Origin: Siphlonurus alternatus
Taxonomy: Eukaryota; Arthropoda; Insecta; Ephemeroptera; Siphlonuridae
Assembly: GCA_949825025.1 (NCBI GenBank)
Contig: OX463779.1
Location: forward strand, 24,224,816 to 24,288,815
Reading direction: 5' to 3'
DNA: 64,000 nucleotides
The notes beneath the pieces are model-generated. The model saw only the letters and a program-made list of their open reading frames with translations, did no database searches and was not told where the DNA came from. Below are positions 21,711-32,413 of this stretch, in pieces; the stretch's first letter is position 1; every line of letters starts with the position of its first letter. A program made the position numbers and the translations under genes.

Positions 21711-23117
21711 ATAAAATTTAGCATAAATAAATTATAAAATAGCGTAAATATATTTACTATATATATTTTTATGATTAATTCAGCAATGGAATTCTGCTAC
21801 GCGTCTATTAACAAAGTATTCTTCGATCGAGCATAGAACTCGCTGTGATATTTAATCGTCTTGGTTACGTTTAATTTCCGCGTTTATGTGCAGACCTGTA
21901 AAACAAGTAGCATATATGCTAAAAGTAAGCTAATTTTTTTGCATCAATTGCAATTAATGAACTTATAATTGCCTATTGCATTGCTGTTATTTATTACACA
22001 AAAAAAAATCGACATTATCAGCGATCGACGATGCTAAAATCACCCAAACTCGGCTGTGTTCGATTCTATTTTTAATAAATAAACTTTTTTTATAGTCCCT
22101 GCACAGCCGCTTTTTTTTCCCTAAAATTAAAATAATGATAAACATGAAATAATATTATAGTAATACACAGTAATTTTATGTCTGACCCATGCATTTTCAT
22201 TTGTCAGCTAGAAAACGAACCATGAAAATGTTTAAGTATTATAGCTGAAAAAAATACGGGTATCATATATGCATATATACGCGACGTATATATAAATAAA
22301 TATTGAAGACGAGCGCGTTTCATTAATTTTAATTAATTCTGTAATTCTATTACATCGTGTTTTTAATTTCTAGCCGAGTTAACAACGTGAGAGAGGATTA
22401 TTACATGCATTTTCAAGCCCTGTCGGATTATGGCAAATTTCATTTATTTATTATTATTATTTTTTAAAGATGACCGACGGACTTTTATACGTATTTTTTA
22501 TCGTATTTACATTATAAAAGTGCTGTATACAGGATTTTAATTTCCAATTAATATTTCCGGAGATAATCAGTTTTTTGCTTCTCCTGAACAATTAGAAAAA
22601 TTGCAGATCAGCCAGAAGGCCATAACTTACAATATGCAGATCAGCCAGAGAGTTATAACTTACAATATATAGATCGGCCATGGAGTCATAACTTACAACT
22701 GGAAGATCGGCCAAAAACGCGCTACAACGACGTTATACTTATGAAAGGATATTATGCCATTTTCTTTGTGCGGTTTCTGCATCCTTCATCGTCGGCAGCG
22801 CCACAGGCAGCGCATTTATTGGGCATTTCACATGCTTCACTAGCTTCATTTCATTCACATAATATCTAAAATTCATATTAAACTGTATAGAAAACGTGTA
22901 ATTACACTTATATCACAAATGTAGCTTGCATTTTAATTATATTCAGGGCAACTCCGACTGAATTTCCACTACCTCCATATGCTTTGTTGTTATTGTTCGT
23001 TCTTTTTACTTCGTTACTGTACAAGTACCAACTTAAAATAATTATTTCTTTAACACTTCCATTTGCGTTTATTTCTCTCATATCGCCTCTACTAAAAAAA
23101 TATTTAATAAAAATAAT

Positions 23118-23312
23118 ATGATTATTAACCTGTTGTTATGCTTATTTTGTAATATTCATTGTATTTGGAGCAATATTGACCGATTAAATTTAACATTGTT
23201 AGTTCCTATAGTGACGTCATCAACCCCCGTTTCAAACATCAGTAGCATTTCGCGCTCGGCCGAGGACACGAGCGCCACCTACTGGTTAGCCTCTCTATAT
23301 AATATTAACTCT
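23118..23312. repeat. Dispersed repeat family F, copy 1
   Basis: Shares ATTAACCTGTTGTTATGCTT, TTTAACATTGTTAG, CCTATAGTGACGTCAT and AATATTAACTCTATG with 31511-31713. It contains the intact junction into which element R inserted in the other copy. Confidence 0.75.
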
Positions 23313-23413
23313 ATGGGTAAGAAATATATTAAAAAGTATATTGAAATAGCAAAGTTCTTTTTTTTCTAATAAATTGCTTCTTTTTTACAGTGATTATTAC
23401 AAATTCTAACATC

Positions 23414-23706
23414 ATGAGAGGCCCTATCATAGCTTTTCTTTCTCCAGCCCAGCCCGCCCCCTTGAATTCTCTCTTTTCTTTCAACACTGAGGAAGTTATG
23501 CCCAGGCTAGCTACTTATGTGGTGAGTTAAATATTTACAAAATCTTTTCATATGTGTGTTATAATCTCATTTTCATAATTTTACAGGCAATGAATTCAAC
23601 TCTGCTGCATGAAATGCTGATTAGTGGATTCTATCACCAGACATCATGGCCGCCAATATGCGGGATAGAGACAAAAGAGTTGCAGCTGCTAGCATCAATG
23701 TTTTAA
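23414..23706 (+). CDS. 3' end of an unidentified plus-strand gene, two exons
   Basis: The open frame enters from an acceptor (TTTTTACAG, ends about 23391). It runs through an ATG at 23414 to donor GTG|GTGAGT after 23521, resumes after TTTTACAG at 23587 and stops TAA at 23704-23706. It is followed by an AATAAA-containing run near 23745. The peptide includes MRGPIIAFLSPAQPAPL, FNTEEVMPRLATYV and TSWPPICGIETKELQ. Both exons are in phase 0 and the codon content looks protein-like. The frame is open back to the acceptor, so earlier exons may exist, but none was identified. No family recognised. Confidence 0.5.
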
Positions 23707-23793
23707 TTTTTTATGCTAGAGTACTCTGTTAATTACCATGATAAAATAAAAATATTTAAAAAACTACATTTTTTTAGTAATACGTTAACTTAA

Positions 23794-24363
23794 AGTAGAG
23801 TGAGCGAAAAATTGACCGATGGTAAAGCTCATTCTCTTGCATGTAAAAAGTTACTTTGGAGCACCATAAATAAGCATCTGAAATCAGTTGAGACCGTCCT
23901 TCGTAAAAATTCTGAGCATTTGGGTCTAAAAGTCGATGACTTCGTCCATCTACTCCATGCTAACGCTCGAAAAACGTGGCTTCTTTTTTATTCGAACTTT
24001 AATTTCTTTCGCAATCTCCCGTAAAATGTGTTTAAAAAATATTCTAAGATAGAACATATTATGGTGAATCAGAAAGTGTCATAACCTTTATTAGCCCTTC
24101 ATAAAAATTTTGAGAAAATTCTGATACAATACCAACATCCGAGGCAAATTTTCATTTCAAATGTTGCGGTCTACGGGTTAACAGCTGACTGGATCAACGG
24201 GATCAACAACACTATATAACTTCAGCAGATGCTCGTATTGCGCAACTTGCATAAATTTCTACTGCGCAGCTTTTGAGGAGCCGACGTAACTTTTTCGTAT
24301 GCACACATATAGTGCGTGACGTCATTCCCGTCATGCACTGCGCACTCAACTCACTGACTCCTC
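23794..24363. repeat. Possible diverged TTAA element related to family J
   Basis: TTAA at 23790-23793 is followed by AGTAGAGTGAG. An imperfect inverse (CTCACTGACTCCTC followed by TTTAA) lies near 24363. A 74-codon ORF at 23800-24024 shows no recognisable domain. Confidence 0.3.
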
Positions 24364-24423
24364 TTTAATTAGCTTTAATGAAATGAAAAAATAAAAAATT
24401 AATAAGGAGAAGGGGCGGGGGAG

Positions 24424-24650
24424 AGCTACCAAGTCTAAACCATTGGTCGAACTGTGATTTTCACAGTTCGGCCATTTTGTGAGAATCACAGTTCAGCCAA
24501 GTGTCTTTGACTAGGTACCTCTGTGAATTTCACAATTGCGCCGAAGCACAAGGGGATTAACAACCGGGCTGCCAAGTTCAAATTACAATGTTAATAGAAC
24601 ACAAGATTGAACTTGGCACCTAACTGTGCCCAACTGTGCCGTGGAGTCAG
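24424..24650. repeat. Repeat family M, copy 2
   Basis: See 5378-5630; this copy ends GTGGAGTCAGGG. Contains the internal palindromic pair CCAAGTTCAAATTACAATG and TTGAACTTGG. Confidence 0.7.
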
Positions 24651-25465
24651 GGTTGCCAATGATATCTGTGAAAAATACAATAAATCATTAAATAAAATGT
24701 AAATCGACTCCAAATTTCACGTCAATAATGACCATTTTACGACACTTATGCATTGATATCGTTGATATTGACCCTATAAAGATTCTTAAAAAAATTCAGC
24801 CAATCACTGCACTGGCCATTGCTTTCCCCGCGGACTTTTGAATACGAGGGGGAAACGGAACAACAAAAAGTAATGATAATGAAACTAGGTAAAATAAAAA
24901 AAATGTATATGTTCAAGTTATGTATATTTATTTCTTACGTATATATTATTGTTAAAAAAAAAAATTAAAATATGTTAAATTAGGAGGAATAAATCAAGTG
25001 ATTCCAGTTCCCTCTCAGTACCTACTGCTGAATGTAAACAACAACAAAGCCAAGCAAACGCTATATACTTAATTAATGAATTAAGTATTAATTCATTAAT
25101 TATATTAATGGTTATATTTATAGATAACCACTAATATTATAGCTATCATAGCTATCATGCAATGCATTTATGATTGCATGGCAATGGTCACTGCAGTGTC
25201 ATGGTAATTATGGGTAAAAAAAAAAGTGTGTCCGGTCCAAATAATTAACCATTTAAATACAGTAAATAGAACCTGGTGCTTTTATTCTAAGAATCTTCCC
25301 CCATGTTAAACACAACAAAAAATCTGGCTATTTTAAACATTTGCAAATTTGGGAAGCTGGAACATTAATTAAAAATATTGAAGAGTAATAAATGTAAAAA
25401 GGTATGAATTTAATATACTGCAGTGTACATGTACAGTATACAATATATCCATACAATTTTTTTAG

Positions 25466-25561
25466 GATTCAAAGAATTTACACATAAATTTTAAGCTCGA
25501 ATCCTATGAAGATGAATTACAGAAATTTACCACAAACTTCAACTTCTATGAAGAACTTGAG
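25466..25561 (+). other. Possible orphan exon, 32 codons
   Basis: Acceptor ATTTTTTTAG, an open frame DSKNLHINFKLESYEDELQK continuing FTTNFNFYEELE, then donor GAG|GTAAAT. It is phase 0 at both ends. The other two frames are closed. No partner exons were found and no family recognised; it might be a decoy or part of a gene whose other exons are too short to see. Confidence 0.3.
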
Positions 25562-25652
25562 GTAAATATTTAGCCACTATTTCAAATTACATGAATTATA
25601 TTTTGCTACTTTTAATTTGTGAAGAGCAGCAATTGAATATCTGTGATTCAGT

Positions 25653-25658
25653 TTTATT
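25653..25658 (-). terminator. Poly(A) signal of CHTF8
   Basis: AATAAA on the minus strand about 95 nt past the CHTF8 stop codon. Confidence 0.6.
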
Positions 25659-25751
25659 AATATCTCACTATTATAACAACATTAGCACATGACACAAACA
25701 AAAAAGGTATAAATTTAGAGAGTCAAAATTATGTGGGATGAGAAATCAATG

Positions 25752-27407
25752 TTAGGAGGTTGGAGCCTCTTGATTTCCACTTTCGGTGCTGGCTACAATG
25801 GGCCGAGGACGGTCGCTGAAGATGAGCTTGCGTCGGACAAGGCCTTGCACCTCATAAGTCACACCACCTGCCCCATCCAGCTTCTTTTGCATAATTGCAA
25901 GTGGCTTTTCAAACTTAGACACCTTGCCAGATAGGACATGATGACCAATGATGAGCATCGGCTCTCCCTGCAAGATAATTATCACAAATACACAACTTTA
26001 TTTTGCTTCTCACAATTTTAAAATAAACAGCGATAAAATATCAGTGAGTGATATAATTATTTTGGGGTTTATTTTGGGGTACAGTAGGTTTGGGTCATGT
26101 GATGATAGTGAGAAGAGGTTGGTTAAATGTACTTTAACCAGTATATCTGCATTGTGGGATAAAATTTATATGTCATTTTTCAATAAGTGCCTATCATATG
26201 ATTTCAGTATCTTTGGGGAGAATCGGGTTTCATTCAGGGATAGAAGAGTAGGTTTACGAGGAACCAATACTGTGTTGGTGACTCCTAGGGGTCAGTCTGC
26301 CTACCTCTCCTCTTTCTTCCCTTGAGTTGTTAACGCATACAACAAATTGCCTGAAACACTGCGTTTTCCTTTCCCCATCCCATAAGTCACTACTTACCGT
26401 TAGCTTAATCATACTGACAATGATGGTTATTTTACTCTCTTTATACTATTTTTGTTTTATTATGTATGTATAAATATGTATTTATTATTACTTTGTTAAT
26501 ATGGCATACTATATTTATTTTTTGCTATATTAGTTTATTCAGTTGTAATGTTGACGATGTACCTAGTTTATTATCTGATAATTATTGGAGGTTGATCATA
26601 CATTATTTATGTATGGGTTATGCCTTTTTCATACCACTGTTTGGTAGTGCTGTCGAAATTTTTCGGATTTTCGGATTCCGGATTTCTAAAGCTCCGGAAT
26701 CCGCTTTTTTAGGAGATCCGCAATCCGAAAAGCGGATATCGGATTCAAAGCGGATATCGGATTCAAAGCGGATTTCGGATTTTATCGGATATCGGATTCA
26801 AAGCGGATTTCGGATTTTATCGGATATCGGATTCAAAGTGGATATCGGATTTTATCGGATATCGGATTCAAAGCAGATATCGGATTTTATCGGATATCGG
26901 ATTCAAAGCGGATTTCGGATTCGATCGGATATCGGATTTGTAAAAACTTGTAAAAAAACGAATACATGTATTTTGACTCGAAAAAATAAATATATTTTGC
27001 TGTGTTACGTAAACTAAACTCAATAAAACTGTAAACACTATATAGCTGTTTGTAACTAAATACTGAATAAAATAGTTTGATTAATAGTCTTAATAAATGC
27101 ACTGCTATTACGCTAATTACGCTATTACTGCTATAACATAGAAAATCTGTAATAAATATACGTATATACTAAATAGTGTAAATAGAATGGATACTATATT
27201 AAATATCGATTTTTGCTGATGAATTAACCTTTCAACCTTATGTCCCATATATATTTTAATTATGTATAATTGCAGTACATTGTATAATTAATGTATAAAT
27301 TGTAATGTATATGATCATATATATATCTATAAGTATCTAGATCTACAGGCTACACCTTCACTATAACTATAGTATCTGTATCTACTACATATATATATAA
27401 ATATATA

Positions 27408-27460
<53 letters not shown>

Positions 27461-30400
27461 ATATATATATATTTATAGCTAGCATTTCATTTACGCATTT
27501 ATATAGCCATTTACTAAAGAAATGTATAATTTTTATTTATTTTAATACTTGTATTGCGAATTTGATCCCAAGCTATAATATATTGGAGGATTTTCGTTGG
27601 CTATTTTTTTGCTCGCATCAGGTTGGGCTGTGCAGGTTCCAAAACTTGCTGCTAGTGGAATTTGTTTGCTTTATAGCTGCTATAGTGCTTACCAACCTCG
27701 TAATATCATCATGTGTTTATTAGGGTTCAAAACTCTATTTTGTCATGAAATTTGCAATCAAATTTGTAATATAAAACATGAAAACTAAACAAACGTAACG
27801 CAGTTTAAAGCACTTTAAACATCCTTTATTATCCTTTATTTACTTTAATTTTCAATATTTTGTAAACAAATTAAAAAGCACCAATATTTAAAAATTGTTA
27901 AAATTTTAAAAACGTACCGTATTCCTGCATCATTTCGTCCGCTACATTCGACAATTTTACTATTCGACGTCTACATCAAGCACGTGCAGTGATTCTGCGG
28001 GATTTGGTCTTGCATTTTTTTGCAAGCTAGTCTGTTGAAATTTTAATAGAGTTGAGTTTAAAATTATACTTGTTTCGTTATTATACAAGTTATTTAAATA
28101 TTAATGAATAAAAACTAAAATCTGTATTCCGATTGAATCCGATATCCGATTTGAATCCGAAATCCGTTTTGAATCTAAAATCCTCTTCAAATTCAGAATC
28201 CGAAATCCGATTCAAATTCAGAATCCGATTCAAATTCGGAATCCGAAATCCGATTCAAATTCGGAATCCGAAATCCGATTCAAATTCGGAATCCAATTGA
28301 AATTCGGAATCCTTTTAAAATTCGGAATCCGAAATCCGATTTGAATCCGATATCCGTTCGCAAAGATCGGATTTTGAATCTGCTTTCCAATAGGAAATGG
28401 ATTTTCGGATTTCGGATTTTTTAAAATCCGGAATTCGGATATCAAAAAAAGCGGATTTCAACAGCACTACTGTTTGGGTTATGTATTCATATTTTTTTTT
28501 ATTTATATTTTTTTAATCTTTCATCTCTTGTTTTGTTGTTGTTTATTTGTTTGTTTTTGCATGTCTCCCCCCCCCCCACACTTTTCTGTAATACTAAACC
28601 CAATAAACAAATATTATTATTGTTATTATGTATTATTATTAAATGCAAGTTTCTATACTTACAACTTAAATCAATCATTCAAAATTAATCTTTTAGAAAA
28701 ATTTATAATTTTCATTCCCTTCCGGTAATATTTATAGTCATATATACATATATACAGTGGCGGCTCGTGGGGGGTACTGCTGAACTGCAGCCACACCAGC
28801 AAAGTTGGCAGAATTATTTTATTTTTTTAAACTATATTTATGCATTTTTATTTATAATTTTTCTTAATATTATGATATTTATTTAATGTTTTTTAATATT
28901 TTCTGGTAGTTTATAGTGTTATTTGTTGAAAAAACATAATTTTCTGTTAAAAAATTGAAGCAGAAAGTTAAAAACTACGAAAAAAACTGCAGCGATTGCA
29001 GACACACGTTTAACGTTGTAGCGCTATCTCGGCAAATTTCTTGCTCGGTATGGGCGCTCAATGATGATCGTGTGTCTGTCTAGCGAGCTGAATTTCTGTA
29101 GAGGCTGCTGCGGAGCTACCAATCACAGTGATCACAGTGCCTAGCTGCCAATCACAGCGCCTGGCGCGCTGGTGCGCAAAATTTTCAAACATCTCAGAGC
29201 ATTGACAGATCATCTGTTTGAGGTTGAGGTTTTCCTTTCGTAATAGATTAAAATTATATGTAATTTTACATGTTATTCTATTAGCACCCCTACTTATTGT
29301 ATTTCTTTTTGTTTAAATTTTATAGTTACGTTTATTTTCATTTCACTTTATATACTCCGTCTCAGAAATAAATTTATTTATTTTATAATGAATTAAATTA
29401 AAAAATTCATGACTCTTAACTCTGAAAGTTTAATTATTACTTATTACAGTTATTACATTTTGCAGAAAATAAATGTTGATTGCAAATACTATTTATATTG
29501 ATTTTAAATTATTTTTTTTTACAAAAAATGGTAGATATTTAAGCTAAAACCGGAAAAAAAAAAAGCGCCTGCGGCGGGCTACTGGGGGGCTCCGCCCCCC
29601 AGACCTCCCGAATGTTTTTGCCTACACCACTGTCAGCAGACACACCTGAATGTTTTTGCCTACACCACTGTCAGCAGACACACCTATGTCCAAGCCCACG
29701 AGCCGCCACTGCATATATATATAGAATATGTGGCAAGCATCTCATTTTGTTTTTAATGATGGGTTGATGAGCATGAACACTCACCTCTTTGTTGTAGTGC
29801 AGATCACCAATGACCTTTCCTTCAAACACCGCTTGATGGTTTGCATTCAAGTCTCCTTGCAGTTCTATGATGGACCATTCCGGAATTTTTCCCTCGCTTT
29901 TGCTTTAAATACACAACAATAACATTCATTTATTTAAAGATGCATATTTTTCAAATCCAGTATTGAGGTGATTACAGTGCAATATATTATCTTTTGTGTG
30001 GATGCATGATAATATAAATATACACATCTCATCGTTCCCAGTGATGTCTTGAGTGACTGGCGGAATATGATCAATGGCTTGTAATTATATTCATATTTTA
30101 CTACGGAAAGTTTTGTTTCTAAAAACTCAAACTACGAACACTACAGTGCTACAGTGAAAACTCTGAAAACAATTGCACTACAGCAAACTAGAAGGTACAT
30201 ACCACGTTTTGGCAGTGTAAAATGTTAACTTTTTATAGCTTCTTTCATACCTAACTCCCGGTTCACAAAGTTTTTCCCCCATCTTCGCAATACTGTACAT
30301 TTTTCATTTCTAATTTTCTACGTACTTTGGCTGTGCTAGAAGTTGCAGCGCTACTCACAGATATCAGTGATCTCTGATCTCTGTAAGGGAACTTTCACAT

Positions 30401-31063
30401 ACTCGGAAATCGCTACGGAATTCATGCCGTAGAATGCGTACAGTATTACAGATCTTATTGTTAGTTTACATGTAGTTCGACTGCGCGCGCGATCGTCTTT
30501 TGCTTTTTAACATGGCCAGACATACGTCTAGACATGTCTCAGAGCTGGGCGCCATTTAGTCTACAGGCAATCTAAGATCTGTGAGACTGTAGCTCCATAA
30601 GATACAGTAACCAAGGAGACCTTGTATGCATACGTCCGACATGCCGTAGCAGATTTCGATTATGTGAACGCAGCCGAAGGGAAAGTGGCATATGCATACT
30701 GTATTATAATTATACATACAGTACACAGTATGTAATACACGCACTGATGTATGATATACTGTATGCATATATGATATGTGCATACTGTATGCTGCACCCC
30801 AAGGGGGAAGGGGGGGGGTGAGGGCTGTGTAGTATCGATTTTCTGATTAGATTAGATTATTTTGATCACAAGTATAATTTATTTGTTTACTAACATGCAC
30901 TGGTATGTGCTAAAAACATTAAAATATGTTATTCCATGTTTCTAATGCGTATTTGCGGCACCGTTTCTCTCCCCCGGCTCCCCCCTTCGCCATGCAACCC
31001 CCTCATGAATCTCATGATTATATTTATGCTTATGCATACTCACGATGTAATGAATAGCTGCAT
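25752..31063 (-). CDS. CHTF8: CHTF8, chromosome transmission fidelity protein 8 homologue
   Basis: CHTF8 joins DSCC1 and CHTF18 in the alternative clamp loader RFC-Ctf18, which loads PCNA and aids sister-chromatid cohesion in the nucleus. Predicted CDS exons: 31044-31063 (20 nt, MQLFITS), 29785-29902 and 25752-25967. Borders are GT/AG and phases join exactly (20+118+216 = 354 nt, 117 aa; human is about 121). Family signatures: PEWSIIELQGDL (family AEWVLMELQG-type), IGDLHYNKEGEPMLIIGHH, LSGKVSKFEKP, KLIFSDRPRPIV. The tiny first exon was found by matching phase and the expected M-x-QI-x-IS start, and is the least certain part. Intron 2 (3.8 kb) holds LINE Q and two hAT-like elements. The start lies 1.35 kb from clathrin light chain, head to head. 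Confidence 0.9.
25990..28645 (+). mobile_element. LINE Q, 3' remnant interrupted by a foldback element
   Basis: Begins with the tail of a LINE reverse transcriptase (FRDRRVGLRGTNTVLVTPRG, then SAYLSSFFP, a stop, and NAYNKLPETLRF in frame), followed by a long A+T-rich 3' UTR ending CCCAATAAACAA and TTA repeats. The UTR is split by the element at 26645-28469. A second 3'-UTR copy, inverted, is at 36512-36705. Confidence 0.75.
26645..28469. mobile_element. hAT-like foldback element with satellite arms
   Basis: Ends TAGTGCTGTCGAAAT and, inverted, TAGTGCTGTTGAAAT. Target duplication CTGTTTGG at 26637-26644 and 28470-28477. Each arm (about 300-350 bp) is a tandem array of CGGATATCGGATTCAAAG-like units, in opposite orientation. 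The centre is A+T-rich with AT microsatellites (about 27385-27475) and no transposase. The 183-codon ORF crossing the left arm is repeat-driven. Confidence 0.92.
28755..29711. mobile_element. hAT-like non-autonomous element
   Basis: Ends CAGTGGCGGCTCGTGG and its inverse; 8-bp duplication CATATATA at 28747-28754 and 29712-29719. Contains a tandem duplication near 29607-29684 (GAATGTTTTTGCCTACACCA unit). No transposase ORF. The duplicated sequence is AT-repeat, so the duplication alone is weak, but the termini are clear. Confidence 0.85.
30180..30383. mobile_element. MITE family I, partial inverted copy
   Basis: Matches the left half of 12583-13040 in reverse (CACGTTTTGGCAGTG, GGTTCACAAAG, TTGCAGCGCTACTCACAGAT). 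It is cut off where MITE H begins. Confidence 0.65.
30384..30675. mobile_element. MITE family H, copy 2
   Basis: Left end ACTTTCACATACTCGGAAAT, right end inverted with TTCGATTATGTGAA; GCTACGG blocks on both arms. Contains repeated ATGCATACTGTAT-like palindromes at its right side. Confidence 0.6.
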
Positions 31064-31184
31064 TTTCTTTTAGCTGTTATATCTGATAAATTTGGTGATT
31101 GTAATCAAACCCAGATACAGAAACAATACATTACAATTATTACAATACTTTGATCTTTTATCACAAGATTCTTTGTTTAGCCTA

Positions 31185-31400
31185 ATCTCAGCTTCTTCGG
31201 CTTCTTCCTTCTTGACCTTCTTCGTTCTTCGCAAGGGGGGGCGACTTTCTAGCTTCCTAATGTTATAGTGTGTTGGTCAATTTCAAGAGTTGCATTTCTG
31301 TGTGACGACACAGACGCCCTGGCTCTTATAGCCTCCTGATTCGCTCTCTGTGATCACGTGATGCAGCTGCTGCTATAGCAGCTGTTCGCTGTGCCAACCT
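31185..31400. repeat. Dispersed repeat family G, copy 2
   Basis: Related to 14900-15090 (GGGGGGGCGACTTTCT, GGCTCTTATAGC, TTGCATTTCTGTGTGACG). Confidence 0.45.
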
Positions 31401-31510
31401 ACAGGCGTCAAATTCCAATAGAGTTAGGGATATTTTTTTTATAATTTTTATTCAACTTCGTTTTTCATATAACGTCTACCAAATAAATGTTGCTTACAAT
31501 TACAATTCCC

Positions 31511-31713
31511 ATTAACCTGTTGTTATGCTTATTTTGCTACTATTCATTGTATTTAGCGCAGTATTGACTGATCAAATTTAACATTGTTAGTGCCTATAGT
31601 GACGTCATAGACGCCCGTTTCAAACGTCAGTTAGTGGAACCGCGCTCGGCGAGGCTACAGCGCCACCCGAGCGCCACCTACCGGATAGCCTCTCTATTTA
31701 ATATTAACTCTAT
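31511..31713. repeat. Dispersed repeat family F, copy 2
   Basis: Homologous to 23118-23312; ends at AATATTAACTCTAT where element R is inserted. Confidence 0.75.
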
Positions 31714-31995
31714 GAGTGCGTTTGAATTCACGGGCCAGCCCGGGCTGGCCTGGGCTGAAGCGTTTTTTGTCGTCAAGTGGGGCCAGCCCAGCGGCCATTT
31801 TTCCTCCTCTCATGACGTCACTTCCTGGCTGGCCCAGGCTGACGCGGGCGGACTCCACAGTGCGCCTGAGACCTAGCGGACAGACTGGGAACTAATTATG
31901 ACGACATTATGACGTTTCATACCAGGCGACCAAGGTCACCGCCATTTTACCCAGCCCGGGCCAGCCCGGGCTGGCCCGTGAATTCAAACGCACTC
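31714..31995. mobile_element. GC-rich terminal-inverted-repeat element R
   Basis: Ends GAGTGCGTTTGAATTCACGG and its inverse, followed by GCCAGCCCGGGCTGG on both arms. CTATG flanks it on both sides, and repeat F copy 1 shows the uninterrupted CTATGGG sequence. No credible coding capacity. Confidence 0.8.
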
Positions 31996-32244
31996 TATGG
32001 TTCTTCGCCTTTAGCCTTTACCCGCCAAATATCAGCTGATACAAAGTATGCATACCAATATGTAAAAATCATTTAAGAATGAATAATTAAATATAAAAAC
32101 CATTAAAATCAAGCTTAAAGTGTTCTTAAAAAAATAGTTTAATTTTAATTTAAAACTTAAAAAAAAAATTTGTTGATAAAACGAAGGATTAATATTTTTC
32201 ATTTTATGGTGGTACACATCTCTTGGAGGGGCGGAAACTTCTCG

Positions 32245-32260
32245 TGACGTCACTCATTGG
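32245..32260 (+). promoter_or_regulatory. CRE and inverted CCAAT box upstream of clathrin light chain
   Basis: TGACGTCA at 32245-32252 followed by CATTGG (inverted CCAAT), about 160 bp before the start codon. This spacing suits a housekeeping promoter. Because TGACGTCA is frequent in repeats here, its role is inferred only. Confidence 0.4.
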
Positions 32261-32413
32261 ATTTCAGGAAGAAACGTCATCTGACATTTTGACGTTATTT
32301 TTACATTAGAATTTCCTATTACATTTCAAGGTAATTATTTCCACATCGTAATTAACCGTCTTATTTGTTTTCGCATTACTTTACTTTTTGCTGAACATTT
32401 TTTACGCCTAGGA

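Larger units (their letters stand above)
18218..22732. mobile_element. 4.5-kb foldback element with about 120-bp inverted ends
   Basis: The ends read CGTCGTTGTAGCGCGTTTTT and continue GGCCGATCTTCCAGTTGTAAG. They are nearly identical when inverted, flanked by TTAT on both sides, and contain subterminal tandem copies of TTGTAAGTTATGACTC. No transposase ORF lies between them; the interior holds the element at 19539-21710. It is a non-autonomous element of unassigned superfamily. Confidence 0.8.

Noticed and set aside
26466..27017. 183-codon ORF with repeated ISDSKRISD
   Set aside because: Product of the GGATTC/GGATATC minisatellite in the arm of the hAT-like element.
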